Shown piece after piece: positions 42,990 to 53,042 of a DNA stretch of 64,000 nucleotides. The translations under genes were made by a program, and so were the position numbers. Under the pieces are notes generated by a model. That model saw only the letters and a list, made by a program, of their open reading frames with translations, did no database searches and had not been told where the DNA came from. The first letter of the stretch is position 1, and each line of letters opens with the position of its first letter. The stretch is from Lachnospiraceae bacterium (lineage in GTDB: Bacteria > Bacillota > Clostridia > Lachnospirales > Lachnospiraceae): positions 23,902 to 87,901 of the forward strand of contig JAFOEY010000052.1 of the NCBI GenBank assembly GCA_017387565.1. The letters are read 5' to 3'.

Positions 42990-44117
42990 TTAATCCAAAT
43001 AATCAAAATAATCTCTTAACTTCCGGCTTCTGCTCGGATGACGGAGTTTACGAAGTGCCTTTGCTTCGATCTGACGAATACGCTCACGGGTAACATTAAA
43101 TTCCTTGCCGACTTCTTCCAGCGTACGGGCACGTCCATCCTCTAAACCAAAACGCAGACACAATACCTTTTGTTCTCTTTCGGTTAAAGTTTTTAATACC
43201 TCTTCTAAATCTTCACGAAGCAGTGTATAAGCGGCTGCCTTATCCGGTACCGGAACATTTTCATCCTTAATAAAATCTCCCAGATGTGAATCTTCCTCTT
43301 CACCGATAGGTGTCTCTAAAGAAACCGGCTCCTGTGAAATCTTCAGAATTTCACGTACTCTTTCTACCGGCATATTCATCTCTTTAGCAATTTCTTCCGG
43401 GGTAGGTTCACGGTTTAATTCCTGCAATAACTGACGGCTGACGCGAATCAGTTTGTTGATGGTCTCAACCATATGAACGGGAATACGAATGGTTCTTGCC
43501 TGATCGGCAATGGCTCTGGTAATTGCCTGTCTGATCCACCATGTGGCATAGGTTGAAAATTTATAACCCTTACGATAGTCGAACTTTTCAACAGCCTTAA
43601 TCAGACCGAGATTTCCTTCCTGAATCAAATCCAAAAACAGCATACCTCTTCCGACATAACGTTTTGCAATGGAAACAACCAGACGTAAGTTTGCCTCTGC
43701 TAATCTTTTTTTGGCTTCCTCATCGCCCTCTTCCATACGCTGTGCGAGTTCAATTTCTTCATCAGCGGTTAAAAGCGGAACTTTTCCGATTTCTTTTAAA
43801 TACATACGAACCGGATCTTCTATGCTGATTCCGTCCGGAACGGAAAGATCGATGTTTTCCACATCCACATCTTCTGCGTCCTCAACAGCCAACAAAGCCT
43901 CTTCGTCAGGTTCTTCCTCTTCCTCGGTCATACGAAGGACATCAATACCCTTTTGTTCCAGAGTTTCCACAATTTTGTCATACTGTTCTTCTTCCAGGTT
44001 GAATTCCGCAAACTGATTTACAATCTCCTGAAAATCCAGAACATTTTTCTTCTTCTTTCCCATTGCAATAACTGAAGCCAATTTTTCTTCAAATTTTGCC
44101 ATTGTATTTTCGTCCAT
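42990..44117 (-). CDS. rpoD: Primary sigma factor RpoD (SigA)
   Basis: 375 residues. A short region 1.1 and an acidic linker ([20 protein letters not shown]) precede region 1.2 ([16 protein letters not shown]), regions 2.1-2.4 ([52 protein letters not shown]), region 3 and region 4 ([33 protein letters not shown]). The -10 and -35 reading helices are intact, so promoters with TATAAT and TTGACA are expected. It follows dnaG by 42 bp in the macromolecular-synthesis order dgt-dnaG-rpoD. Confidence 0.98.
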   Translation of the reverse strand: MDENTMAKFEEKLASVIAMGKKKKNVLDFQEIVNQFAEFNLEEEQYDKIVETLEQKGIDVLRMTEEEEEPDEEALLAVEDAEDVDVENIDLSVPDGISIEDPVRMYLKEIGKVPLLTADEEIELAQRMEEGDEEAKKRLAEANLRLVVSIAKRYVGRGMLFLDLIQEGNLGLIKAVEKFDYRKGYKFSTYATWWIRQAITRAIADQARTIRIPVHMVETINKLIRVSRQLLQELNREPTPEEIAKEMNMPVERVREILKISQEPVSLETPIGEEEDSHLGDFIKDENVPVPDKAAAYTLLREDLEEVLKTLTEREQKVLCLRFGLEDGRARTLEEVGKEFNVTRERIRQIEAKALRKLRHPSRSRKLRDYFDYLD

Positions 44118-44159
44118 TTTATTCCATCCTCTCGTTTCTATGTTTTCCTATTTTTTACC

Positions 44160-46016
44160 TTAAGTTAAAGAAATATGCGTTTTTTGTATTTTCTCGATTG
44201 TCTTTTTAATAGAAACAATCTTTTTAAAAGCTTCCGGATCGGCATTCGCATGGTCGGTAACTCTCTGCATGGTTGCCCTTTTAACAGTGACTAAAATATC
44301 AGAAAGGGCACGTCCCTTGGCACTGACAGAGTCGAAAATCTTCGCCTGTGCATCCAGATCCACCTCGGCTGTACCTTTCATCCGGCTTAGCTTATCCGTA
44401 ATCTTGGTACAAAACAAAGATGCGATTTCCAACTGTTCCTCTTCGTTTGTCTCCTCCGAAGCCTGTAAAGATGTCATGATTGCACCGGGATTTGGCACCT
44501 CACCATTTTCCAATGCCTGCATCAGCCGCTCTGCCGCCTTCCTATAAATCCCTTCCGAAAAATCATCGACACTAATATAATCTTTAATTTTTCCGTATAA
44601 AGAAGGTTCATCCACCAGCCAGGTCAATAATACCTTCTGATTGTACAGTACCGGATCTTCTTTTTTCTTATTCCGTTTGACTTCTGTCTCTTCCTGTCTG
44701 CGGACCGTACTCATTTTTGCCTGAGAACTGTTGCCGTACGAAGCCACACTGCTGCACATTTCATCATATCCGAAATGATAGGTCTCGCACACCAGTTCAA
44801 TAAAAGGCTTAATATCTTCAAACTGATCGGACAGCGTATACATCTTTTCGACCAGTGCTTTTCGAAACTTCAACTTACTCTCCGGGCTTTTTAAATCATA
44901 TCCCTTTTCCATCATCCGAAGCTCAAACCGGAAGCTGTCTTCTGCATTCTGAATTCTTTCTTCAAAAGCTTCGCGACCAAGGTTTTTGATAAATTCGTCC
45001 GGGTCCTTGTAAGGCTCCAAATGCAGAATACGTCCGGTCATACCGTAATTTCTCAGAATATCTATCGCTCGCAGTGCCGCCTTAGTTCCGGCCCCATCAC
45101 TGTCATAGGCAAGAATAATCTGATCCGCATAACGCCTCAAAATGGCAGCCTGTCCACCGGTAAAAGCAGTTCCGAGCGATGCCACCGCCTCCGTAAAACC
45201 GGCCTGGTGCATGGCAATGACATCCATATATCCTTCGCATAAAATCAGATACCCCTTTCGGGATGTCCTGGCAAAATTCATACCATACAAATTCCGGCTT
45301 TTATCAAAAACAACCGTCTCAGGGGAGTTTAAATATTTCGGTTCGCCTTCTCCAATGACACGCCCTCCAAAACCAATGACCTTGTTATTGATATCCTGAA
45401 TGGGAAACATAACCCGGTTCCAGAATTTATCATGCAATCCATACTTTTCATGGAAAGATGCCACGCCGGAATCCACAATTTCGTTATCTGTGTATCCTTT
45501 GGACTTTAAATACAAAACCAAATCATCGCTCTTGACATTTGCATATCCAAGCGCAAATTTTTTCATAATTTCATCCGATAATTCGCGGTTCTTAAAATAT
45601 TTCATTCCGACTTCGCCCTGCGGAGCACGGAGCTGAAAGTAAAAATAATTGGCTGCATCTTTATTCAATTCCATGATGCGTGCCTTTTTATTCATTGCCT
45701 TTTTCGCATTTTCATCATACTCTGCCTCGGGCAGCTTGATACCGGCTCTTTCGGCAAGCATTTTCATAGCCTCGACAAAGGTATAATTTTCATATTGCAT
45801 CACAAAGGTAAAAACATTACCTCCTATCCCACATCCAAAGCACTTAAAAATCTGTCGGCTGGGACTTACGGAAAAAGAACCTGTTTTTTCATTATGAAAC
45901 GGACATAATCCGACATAGTTGGCTCCCTTTTGCTTGATTCGCACATAGCCGGAAACTACATCGACAATATCGTTTTTTTGTCTGACCTCTTCTACCAGTT
46001 CTTCCGGATAATACAT
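44160..46016 (-). CDS. dnaG: DNA primase
   Basis: 618 residues. The N-terminal zinc-binding domain has CPFH and CFGC with C38, H41, C59 and C62. The RNA polymerase/TOPRIM core includes GFGGRVIGEGEPKYLNSPET, YLILCEGYMDVIAMHQAG (catalytic Glu) and ILAYDSDGAGTKAA (metal Asp pair). The C-terminal 150 residues are the helicase-binding region. It makes primers at the replication fork. The start at 46016 gives the family N-terminus MYYPEELVEEVRQKNDIVDVV. It lies between dgt and rpoD. Confidence 0.98.
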   Translation of the reverse strand: MYYPEELVEEVRQKNDIVDVVSGYVRIKQKGANYVGLCPFHNEKTGSFSVSPSRQIFKCFGCGIGGNVFTFVMQYENYTFVEAMKMLAERAGIKLPEAEYDENAKKAMNKKARIMELNKDAANYFYFQLRAPQGEVGMKYFKNRELSDEIMKKFALGYANVKSDDLVLYLKSKGYTDNEIVDSGVASFHEKYGLHDKFWNRVMFPIQDINNKVIGFGGRVIGEGEPKYLNSPETVVFDKSRNLYGMNFARTSRKGYLILCEGYMDVIAMHQAGFTEAVASLGTAFTGGQAAILRRYADQIILAYDSDGAGTKAALRAIDILRNYGMTGRILHLEPYKDPDEFIKNLGREAFEERIQNAEDSFRFELRMMEKGYDLKSPESKLKFRKALVEKMYTLSDQFEDIKPFIELVCETYHFGYDEMCSSVASYGNSSQAKMSTVRRQEETEVKRNKKKEDPVLYNQKVLLTWLVDEPSLYGKIKDYISVDDFSEGIYRKAAERLMQALENGEVPNPGAIMTSLQASEETNEEEQLEIASLFCTKITDKLSRMKGTAEVDLDAQAKIFDSVSAKGRALSDILVTVKRATMQRVTDHANADPEAFKKIVSIKKTIEKIQKTHISLT

Positions 46017-46028
46017 CTAAATTTCCTC

Positions 46029-47036
46029 TCATCCATGCCATGTTTTGGGAATAAACAAATTTTCATACATACCGATTGCAAAACGATCGGTCATGGCTCC
46101 CACATAATCACAGACAATCTGCTCTTTGGAACTTCCGTCGCGATCCATCAAATCCGCTGTTTCGCGGGGAATTTTGTCGAAGTGATGCAGATAATAATCA
46201 TATAGTGCCTCAATCAGCACTTCCGCTTTTCCTTCTTCACCTTTTGCGACCGGATTCTGATATACATTTTCAAACATAAACTGTCGCATTTCTTTCATGG
46301 CTGCCGCAACCGGCTCCGACATCATGACATCATTTTTTCCTTTGCTGGTTGTAATAATGTCGTGAATAAAACTATCCAGCCTTTCCGGAAGCGTATAGCC
46401 AATCACTGCCCCGATACTCTTTGGAACATCGCTGTCCTTTAAAATACCGGCGCGAATGGCATCATCCATATCATGATGAATATATGCAATCTTATCCGAC
46501 ATCCGGACAATTTTCCCCTCCAGTGTGGAAGGCATTCCCGATGTCTGATGATTTAAAATCCCGTCTCTTACTTCATAAGTCAGGTTTAATCCCTGACCTC
46601 TTTTTTCTAAAACATCCACCGTACGGACACTTTGTATATGATGCTCAAATCCCTGCGGCGCTACCCGGTTTAGAGCACGCTCTCCTGCATGTCCAAAAGG
46701 AGTATGTCCCAAATCATGTCCAAGTGCGATTGCCTCAACCAGATCTTCGTTTAACGACAAGGCTTTGGCAATGGTCCTTGCATTTTGTGAAACCTCCAGC
46801 GTATGCGTCAGTCTGGTCCGATAATGATCCCCATCCGGTGTTAAAAACACCTGGGTTTTGTCCTTTAATCTCCGAAAGGACTTACTATGTAAAATGCGGT
46901 CCCTGTCCCTTTGAAAAACCGGGCGGATATCGCATGGCTCTTCCGGACGCAATCTTCCTTTACTGTTTTTGCTAAGACACGCATAGGGACTTAGATATTG
47001 AACTTCCCATTCCTCTAAATTTTCTCTGATTGTCAT
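46029..47036 (-). CDS. dgt: dGTPase-like HD triphosphohydrolase
   Basis: 335 residues. HD-domain metal ligands are visible in HYRTRLTHTLEVSQNAR and ALGHDLGHTPFGHAGE, with KIAYIHHDMDDAI supplying the last Asp. DIRPVFQRDRDRILHSKSFRRLKDKTQVF is the family N-terminal block. Such enzymes remove triphosphate from dGTP or other dNTPs. The ORF continues to 47198, but GGAGG lies 6 nt before the ATG at 47036 and family similarity starts there. It precedes dnaG and rpoD, an order common in clostridia. Confidence 0.93.
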   Translation of the reverse strand: MTIRENLEEWEVQYLSPYACLSKNSKGRLRPEEPCDIRPVFQRDRDRILHSKSFRRLKDKTQVFLTPDGDHYRTRLTHTLEVSQNARTIAKALSLNEDLVEAIALGHDLGHTPFGHAGERALNRVAPQGFEHHIQSVRTVDVLEKRGQGLNLTYEVRDGILNHQTSGMPSTLEGKIVRMSDKIAYIHHDMDDAIRAGILKDSDVPKSIGAVIGYTLPERLDSFIHDIITTSKGKNDVMMSEPVAAAMKEMRQFMFENVYQNPVAKGEEGKAEVLIEALYDYYLHHFDKIPRETADLMDRDGSSKEQIVCDYVGAMTDRFAIGMYENLFIPKTWHG

Positions 47037-47080
47037 GTTTTTCCTCCACATGGTCGGCAACAAAACATTTTCTGTTATAA

Positions 47081-47114
47081 AAAAAGATAAAGTGAGCATT
47101 TTAACGCCCACTTT
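47081..47114 (-). terminator. Terminator after the GerMN lipoprotein region
   Basis: On the minus strand AAAGTGGGC (47114-47106) pairs with GCTCACTTT (one mismatch) and a run of seven T follows. It separates the GerMN lipoprotein from the dgt operon. Confidence 0.75.
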
Positions 47115-47177
47115 ACATATTCTGCGAAAAAAACAGTTTTCCTTTTTTCTTTTTCTGATTATCTTAGATATTTTTTG

Positions 47178-47310
47178 ATTTTTCGAATTTGGGTTCACCC
47201 GGACATTCCTTTTTGTTCGCTTATGCCGCTAAGACAGGTACAAAACCTCGTAAAAGCCGGCGGACAAAGATATATATTGGGTGAACCAAGTTCGGAAAGG
47301 AAAATGTTTT
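47178..47310. repeat. R2 element, half copy (E4)
   Basis: TTTTTGTTCGCTTATGCCGCTAAGA followed by CCTCGTAAAAGCCGGCGGAC and AAAGATATATATTG matches the right half of E1 in reverse complement. The central hairpin is missing. It has its own outer arms, GGGTTCACCC at 47189-47201 and GGGTGAACC at 47279-47289, which differ from those of E1 and E2. Confidence 0.8.
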
Positions 47311-47318
47311 TAGCAAGA

Positions 47319-48521
47319 CTATTTCATTTTGATTCCGGTTTGGATAATCAATTGCTCTTTGGAAAGCTCCGGTACCGGATTCATAATGATTTCCAGTTCG
47401 CCATCACCGTTGATATACGAATATCCCTGCGGTTCAAGCGATAGATCCGTCAAATCATAATCATAGCGCAAAAACATTTCTCTGAAATCACCGGCATCTG
47501 AAATTATCTGCTTGTAATATTCATCAAAAGTTTCTCTATCCACATCGGAATTTGTCACTTTATAGTATCCGCCATTTGCCATATTGTAGGAAACTGTCTC
47601 CATCATATCGGTCATTTCTCCAAACCGCAGACATTTTCCTTCCACTAAATCAAAGGTCAAAGCATAAATTCGGGTATCGCTTTCGCCCGAAATCTTAAAT
47701 TTTTCTGTAAACAAAAATGATATTTTTTCCGTTGTACAAAAACCGACTTTATAATCCACGTCATAAGATTCGTATTCTTTTTCATCCTTTTCCAAATCGG
47801 CAGAAACAATTTCAAAAATAGCCTGATTCCATTCTTTCTGCAATTCTTCATCGGGCATTCCGTCAAACTGCGGATAATATATTTTAATGTCATCCTGCGT
47901 ATATGCCGTATCCTTCAGGCGATATACCATCGGTTCTTTTTTACCGCCTTCTTCCTCTTTGGAAGATGTGTCGGAAACCTCATACATCGTCAATGCTTTA
48001 TCATAGATGGCATGACTGGTCTCTAATGTTTTTCCTTTGATGGTAATCAAAATATCATCCGCATCATAAGCCGTCAAAAACGTATTAACTAACGACCCTA
48101 AAACAATATATTCGCCTGCCGTTCCCATCATATTGATATAATTTGAAAAATCCTCCGAAAGATCCAGAGTTAAACTTTTCCCAGACTTAGAAAAATTCAA
48201 TGCCTTTGTATCATACGATACCACATTAACCTTGGCTAACTCAGAAAGCAAAACATCCGGTGTCAATTGTTCGAGAGAAACCTCTGCCTTTTCAAATCCG
48301 GTTGCCTGAGCATTGGAATAATAAATACAAACCGAAACAGTCTCAGGCTCTTGAATTTCTTCAGGCTGAGCTGTCATTGTATCCGTTGTGGCATCATTCT
48401 CCGTTGCCGTTTTGTTGCTTTCATTTTGCTGCTCATACTCTGTCAGTGTCTGACCACCGCATCCTGTAAAGGAAAACATCAATATCACAAGTGTACTAAA
48501 TAACAATAATCTCTTTTTCAT
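47319..48521 (-). CDS. GerMN-domain lipoprotein
   Basis: 400 residues. Signal peptide with lipobox FTGC (MKKRLLLFSTLVILMFSFTGC). After a polar linker, residues 60-150 match the GerMN domain (VSVCIYYSNAQATGFEKAEV, LSELAKVNVVS, LTLDLSEDFSNYINMMGTAGEYIVLGSLVNTF) found in spore germination and sporulation lipoproteins. Residues 190-400 are a second domain resembling DUF3298/RsiV C-termini. GAGGAG lies 6 nt before the ATG at 48521. A role in spore or wall biology is suggested by the domain only. Confidence 0.88.
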   Translation of the reverse strand: MKKRLLLFSTLVILMFSFTGCGGQTLTEYEQQNESNKTATENDATTDTMTAQPEEIQEPETVSVCIYYSNAQATGFEKAEVSLEQLTPDVLLSELAKVNVVSYDTKALNFSKSGKSLTLDLSEDFSNYINMMGTAGEYIVLGSLVNTFLTAYDADDILITIKGKTLETSHAIYDKALTMYEVSDTSSKEEEGGKKEPMVYRLKDTAYTQDDIKIYYPQFDGMPDEELQKEWNQAIFEIVSADLEKDEKEYESYDVDYKVGFCTTEKISFLFTEKFKISGESDTRIYALTFDLVEGKCLRFGEMTDMMETVSYNMANGGYYKVTNSDVDRETFDEYYKQIISDAGDFREMFLRYDYDLTDLSLEPQGYSYINGDGELEIIMNPVPELSKEQLIIQTGIKMK

Positions 48522-48609
48522 CGTAATCTCCTCAACAAAAACAGAATTGTGTATTGGTATACCTAAATATACCATGTTTTTTGTATTTTGAGAAGTTGAA
48601 AAATTTGCC

Positions 48610-48680
48610 GCATGGCAGTCTTCTTTAATAGAAATATATATCTTTGCTGCTTCATACCTCGGTTTCTGGCATTTCTAATC
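48610..48680. repeat. R2 element, left-half copy (E5)
   Basis: About 71 bp similar to 16929-16999 of E2: GGCAGTC, then GAAATATATATCTTTG, then CTCGGTTTCTGGCATTTCTAA. The central hairpin and right half are missing. The surrounding gap 48522-48764 has no supported gene. Confidence 0.75.
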
Positions 48681-48764
48681 TTCGACAACACCAATCCGAT
48701 TGTTCAGCCCTTCTGACATCACAACCATCAATACCAGGAAAACCGGCAGGAAAATGGAGCCTTA

Positions 48765-49421
48765 TCAAAGTTTTCCTTCTAAATATGCCATCACCTCAAA
48801 TAATGATGGCAAAATGCAACAAGCAAGCTTTTCCATTTCTTCTGTAGGTTCTGCCAGATCAGGAACCATAATCGGTTTCATTCCGGCACGAGATGCCGCA
48901 CGAATTCCATTGTAAGAATCTTCAATGGCATATGCTTCTGTGGCATCTACCGTAAGGCTCTCACATGCCTTCAAAAAAATATCCGGTTCCGGCTTACTGC
49001 GCTCTACCATATCCCCACAGATTACTCTGTCAAAATACGGAAGCAAGCCGCCTTCCTCCAATTCTCTCATGACCACTTCTCTTCTTGTGGAAGAAGCTAC
49101 CGCTGTCGGAATATGGTTTTCTTTTAAAAAAGTCAGCAGTTCTTTAATTCCTTTCTTTTGTGGCAGTTTACCTCCTGCAGCCCTGCTATGAAAAATGGCT
49201 GACATTTCTTTTTTATACTCATCGTAAGGGAATGCCTCACCATACCTTTTTTTCATTAACTTTTTCGTCAATGCGGCATTGATACCAAGACACTCAAAAC
49301 ATGCATCTTCAATATTTTCAATTCCATATTTTTCTGCCACAACCTTCCAGCATTCAATAACCAATCGTTCTGAATCAAAAATGATACCATCCATATCAAA
49401 TACAACCGCACCGATACCCAT
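48765..49421 (-). CDS. HAD-IA phosphatase, beta-phosphoglucomutase-like
   Basis: 218 residues. Motif I VVFDMDGIIFDSE with both Asp; motif II TAVASSTRREVV (Ser/Thr); motif III SKPEPDIFLKA (Lys); motif IV AIEDSYNGIRAA (acidic pair). The helical cap after DSE is of the beta-phosphoglucomutase/GS1 type. Substrate unknown. Its start lies 18 bp after the last antiporter gene on the same strand, so it is likely transcribed with the Mrp operon, although no functional link is known. Confidence 0.92.
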   Translation of the reverse strand: MGIGAVVFDMDGIIFDSERLVIECWKVVAEKYGIENIEDACFECLGINAALTKKLMKKRYGEAFPYDEYKKEMSAIFHSRAAGGKLPQKKGIKELLTFLKENHIPTAVASSTRREVVMRELEEGGLLPYFDRVICGDMVERSKPEPDIFLKACESLTVDATEAYAIEDSYNGIRAASRAGMKPIMVPDLAEPTEEMEKLACCILPSLFEVMAYLEGKL

Positions 49422-49439
49422 TATATTTCCTACTTTCTC

Positions 49440-51536
49440 TTACCAATAAACACTCAACAAATAAATGGTCGTCAAAATAAATCCAAAGCAGAACAACATC
49501 AGACCAAAGGAAAGACTTCTGGTGATTACCATCCGGTTTTCTCTAAGTTCCAGATGCAGCAATGCCAGTTCATGGATAAATTCGTGATGTTTGTGCTTTT
49601 TATCCGGATGTTTACGCTCCAGATAAGCCTCGATGGCATTAAGAACTGTACCCAGATGATAGGTAAACATGGTTCCCTCTGTGAGCTCGAACGGCAATGG
49701 TTTATCTCTGTAAACCGTCTTGCGTAACAATACCACAATACCGTCAACCAGACTGTCACAAATTCTGGAGAAGAAACCTCCCACTGCACAAAGCACGATA
49801 ATCAGAGGACGATAGAAATAATTCTCCAGATCTATCCAGGAAGGCCATCTGTTTACATACTCTCTTCCCGTCTCCGTCTTTCTCATCAAAAGCGGACGCA
49901 CAACCAGACCGTAGAGGACTGCACCAAGCACAATGGAAATCAGAGCTCCCTTTAAATTTGTAAAACTAAAGTAGTGAATTTTTTCTTCTAACTCACCGGC
50001 ATGCATCAGGCTGGTTCCACGGTTTGCAAGAAAATCCATCACGATGCCGGGCAAAAATCCCATGATAGGCAAAAGCACGGCACTAACAGTTAGCGCAACC
50101 TTACTAGGCACATTCATATACTGTTTCATTCCGTCAAAGCGCTCCTGCTCTTTGGGGTCTGCATTCTTTTCTACAAAGACCGCTACATAAAGCTTGGTCA
50201 TATAGGCAACCGTCAAGCCACCACTGATTAGGAAAATCCATTCAATCCATTTCATGCCGGTTACCGTAAACAGTCCCACCGCTACACCTTCGGCACAAAG
50301 ATTGGTATATTCCACGATTGCTTCATGTAAAAGGGTTTTGCTCACATATCCGTTCCAAAGCGGAATACCGCCAATACCAAGCGCACCCATGAGGAAAATA
50401 AAGTTCAACAACGGTTTCTTTCTGCCAAATCCTCTGATTTCATTCATGTTCAGCTTGTGGACATTCATAAAGATAACACCGGCAGCCATAAACAACACTA
50501 ACTTAATCAGCGAGTGATTCACCATATGCAAAATGGTTCCTCTTGCAGCCAGCGCATTTTCTTCTCCCAAAAGTCCCTGCATACCGATGCCCACCATGAT
50601 AAATCCAATCTGGGACATGGATGAACAAGCAAGGGTTCTTTTTAAATCCACTGAAAACAGTGCTAAGAGCGCGCCACCAAACATCGTAACGGTTCCAAGT
50701 AACAATATAACTTTTCCCCAGTCTCCGTCTCCATACAATAAGTTACAGCTAACTACCAGCATCCCGAAAATACCGGATTTGGTCAAAATACCGGACAGCA
50801 AAGCCGATGCCGGTGCGGGTGCAACCGGATGCGCCTTGGGCAGCCAGATATGCAACGGAAATGCACCTGCTTTAGCTCCAAATCCAACCGTAATACATGC
50901 CCCTGCCACATAAAGCATGGTCTTATTTTCACACGCCTCTGCCAGTTCCAGCAAAGAAGCAATTTCCAACGTTCCCAGTTCGTGATACAGCAAAAACAGT
51001 CCCATAAGCATGACCATACCGCCGATAACCGCCACCGCAAGATAGGTTTCTGCTGCTCTGAGAGAGCCCTTTTTTTCATCATGAGCAACCCATACATAAG
51101 AAGTAAAGGACATCATTTCAAAGAAAATAAAGGTCGTATACAAATCTGCGGACAAAAAGACGCCCATGGTTGCTCCAAAGGTCAGCAGCATAAACAGATA
51201 ATAACGGTTTCTGTTATGATAATGTTTAAAATATTCCTTGGAAAATATGGTAGTCATCATCCACATCAGTGCCGCAACCAGTGCATAGACGCTGCGGAAA
51301 CCATCCAAGGTAAAATGCAGTCCAAAGCCTGCAAACTGTTCGATTGAGCACACAAGCGGAGTATCTGCACAAAAACTTCCGAACAAATACAATACAAGCG
51401 CAAACTCACTGACTACGATAAAGTCTGCAAAATAATCTCTGGCTGTTTTGTGGAATCGTCCGATGATATAGGAAATAATTGCTCCCACAATAGGATAAAA
51501 GACTAAAAATGCCAAAATATAATTTGTTTTCATCAT
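49440..51536 (-). CDS. Antiporter-type subunit 4 (NuoL/MrpA-like)
   Basis: 698 residues, about 16 spans. Proton-conducting quinone-oxidoreductase/Mrp antiporter family: TFIFFEMMSFTSYVWVAHDE with the membrane Glu, GFGAKAGAFPLHIWLPKAHPVAPAPASALLSG and GILTKSGIFGM with channel Lys, and LACSSMSQIGFIMVGIG. The extended C-terminus (spans plus a His/Lys-rich loop KHPDKKHKHHE) makes it NuoL-length, but it lacks the MbhD/MbhE parts fused to classical MrpA; these are separate genes here. It is the last antiporter gene of the operon. AAAGGAG precedes paired ATGs. Confidence 0.9.
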   Translation of the reverse strand: MMKTNYILAFLVFYPIVGAIISYIIGRFHKTARDYFADFIVVSEFALVLYLFGSFCADTPLVCSIEQFAGFGLHFTLDGFRSVYALVAALMWMMTTIFSKEYFKHYHNRNRYYLFMLLTFGATMGVFLSADLYTTFIFFEMMSFTSYVWVAHDEKKGSLRAAETYLAVAVIGGMVMLMGLFLLYHELGTLEIASLLELAEACENKTMLYVAGACITVGFGAKAGAFPLHIWLPKAHPVAPAPASALLSGILTKSGIFGMLVVSCNLLYGDGDWGKVILLLGTVTMFGGALLALFSVDLKRTLACSSMSQIGFIMVGIGMQGLLGEENALAARGTILHMVNHSLIKLVLFMAAGVIFMNVHKLNMNEIRGFGRKKPLLNFIFLMGALGIGGIPLWNGYVSKTLLHEAIVEYTNLCAEGVAVGLFTVTGMKWIEWIFLISGGLTVAYMTKLYVAVFVEKNADPKEQERFDGMKQYMNVPSKVALTVSAVLLPIMGFLPGIVMDFLANRGTSLMHAGELEEKIHYFSFTNLKGALISIVLGAVLYGLVVRPLLMRKTETGREYVNRWPSWIDLENYFYRPLIIVLCAVGGFFSRICDSLVDGIVVLLRKTVYRDKPLPFELTEGTMFTYHLGTVLNAIEAYLERKHPDKKHKHHEFIHELALLHLELRENRMVITRSLSFGLMLFCFGFILTTIYLLSVYW

Positions 51537-51550
51537 TCTACTCTCCTTTC

Positions 51551-53026
51551 CTAAAACAGCCCGTTTGCAACATTTGTAAAGAGTTCAATCAAAGGCTGCG
51601 GATGTAAGCCAAGGATAACCATTCCCACCACAAACAGGGACAGCGGAAGGAGCATAACCCAGTTGGGGTCCTCCACATCCCGGATGGAATTATAATCAAA
51701 ACCCTGTTTCGGGAAAAATGCACGAATGACAATCGTCAGCATATAAATTGCCGTCAGAATTGCCGATATTAACAATGCCCCGATACCCACATATGCCAGC
51801 ACATTTTCGCTCTCCACAGCGGCCTTTGCCAGATTAAATTTGGAAATAAAACCACAAAGTCCCGGGACACCCATAAGGGCAAAAGCGGAAATCGTAAAAA
51901 TACCAAAGGTTTTCGGCATCTTACGTCCGAAACCATCCAGCTCATATACATAGCTTCTTCCGGTTTTATACATAACAGCACCTGCGCAGAAGAAAGAACA
52001 AATCTTCATAACCGCATGGCAGATCATATGCGTCAGCGCACCAACCAGTCCAAGTGGTGTCATAATTGTTACACCGAACAGAATATAGCTCAAATTACTA
52101 ATCGTAGAATATGCCAGTCTGCGTTTTAAATGTCTTTCTCTTACCGCCATGGAGCAACCGAATACAATCGTGAAAATCGTAATCGACATGACCGTATACT
52201 GTGCCCATGTTCCTTTCAAAAACTCCGTTCCGAAACAATAATAGGTAAGACGCATAATGGCAAAAGCACCAGATTTTACAACGGCCACTGCATGAAGCAA
52301 TGCGGTAACCGGTGTCGGTGCCACACCCGCCTTGGGAAGCCAGCTGCAGAACGGACAGATAGCCGCTTTCACACCAAAGCCCATAAACGCCAGAACATAA
52401 ATAAACAACAGCAAATTCACATTTCCCGTATAATTTGCCAGATCTAACACCCCGCCATAGACAAAATCCGTCGTACTGCCATAGACAATGATAAAGATCA
52501 TACCGATAAATGCAAAGGCAGCTCCGCCAAGTGAATAATATAAATAGGTTCTGGAAGCCAGTACCGCTTCACGCGTTAACGTATGCAATACAAGCGGCGT
52601 TGTTACCAGCGTCAGCAGTTCATAAAAGAAATACATGGATAAAATATTGGCACTGGTCGCAATTCCCAAAGTTACGCCCAAGGTCATGGTATAAAACATA
52701 AAAAATATTTTCTCATGTTCTTCATGCTTCATATATTCAAAGGAATATAAAGTCGCCAAAGGCCACAATGCAGAAACCAGTCCTGCAAAGATACATGCCA
52801 GTCCGTCAAGATGGAATGTTACGGACAAATTACCCGTAAACTTTAACAACGTAAAAGCACCGTCAGGCCGGTTAAACAACAAAAGCCAGACTAAAATACT
52901 GTTGATGACAACCACCGTTTCTATATAAATCATCATCCACCTTCTGTTTTTAAAAGGCAGAAGCGGGATTAAGACACCTGCAGCAAAGGGGAACAATACG
53001 ATTATCAATAACATTACTTCATTCAT
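51551..53026 (-). CDS. Antiporter-type subunit 3 (MrpD/NuoN-like)
   Basis: 491 residues, about 14 spans. MYFFYELLTLVTTPLV with the TM5 Glu, GFGVKAAICPFCSWLPKAGVAPTPVTALLHAVAVVKSGAFA with TM7/TM8 Lys, and RRLAYSTISNLSYILFG. ICPFCSW replaces the usual FPLHxW, and APTPVTALLHA replaces APAPASALLSG, so this subunit is the most divergent at the TM7-8 ion path. GGAGG precedes the ATG. 14 bp separate it from the next gene in the operon. Confidence 0.9.
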   Translation of the reverse strand: MNEVMLLIIVLFPFAAGVLIPLLPFKNRRWMMIYIETVVVINSILVWLLLFNRPDGAFTLLKFTGNLSVTFHLDGLACIFAGLVSALWPLATLYSFEYMKHEEHEKIFFMFYTMTLGVTLGIATSANILSMYFFYELLTLVTTPLVLHTLTREAVLASRTYLYYSLGGAAFAFIGMIFIIVYGSTTDFVYGGVLDLANYTGNVNLLLFIYVLAFMGFGVKAAICPFCSWLPKAGVAPTPVTALLHAVAVVKSGAFAIMRLTYYCFGTEFLKGTWAQYTVMSITIFTIVFGCSMAVRERHLKRRLAYSTISNLSYILFGVTIMTPLGLVGALTHMICHAVMKICSFFCAGAVMYKTGRSYVYELDGFGRKMPKTFGIFTISAFALMGVPGLCGFISKFNLAKAAVESENVLAYVGIGALLISAILTAIYMLTIVIRAFFPKQGFDYNSIRDVEDPNWVMLLPLSLFVVGMVILGLHPQPLIELFTNVANGLF

Positions 53027-53042
53027 CTTTTATTCCTCCTCT

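Noticed and set aside
48267-48503. Plus-strand ORFs opposite the GerMN lipoprotein
   Set aside because: Antisense shadows of a well-supported gene.
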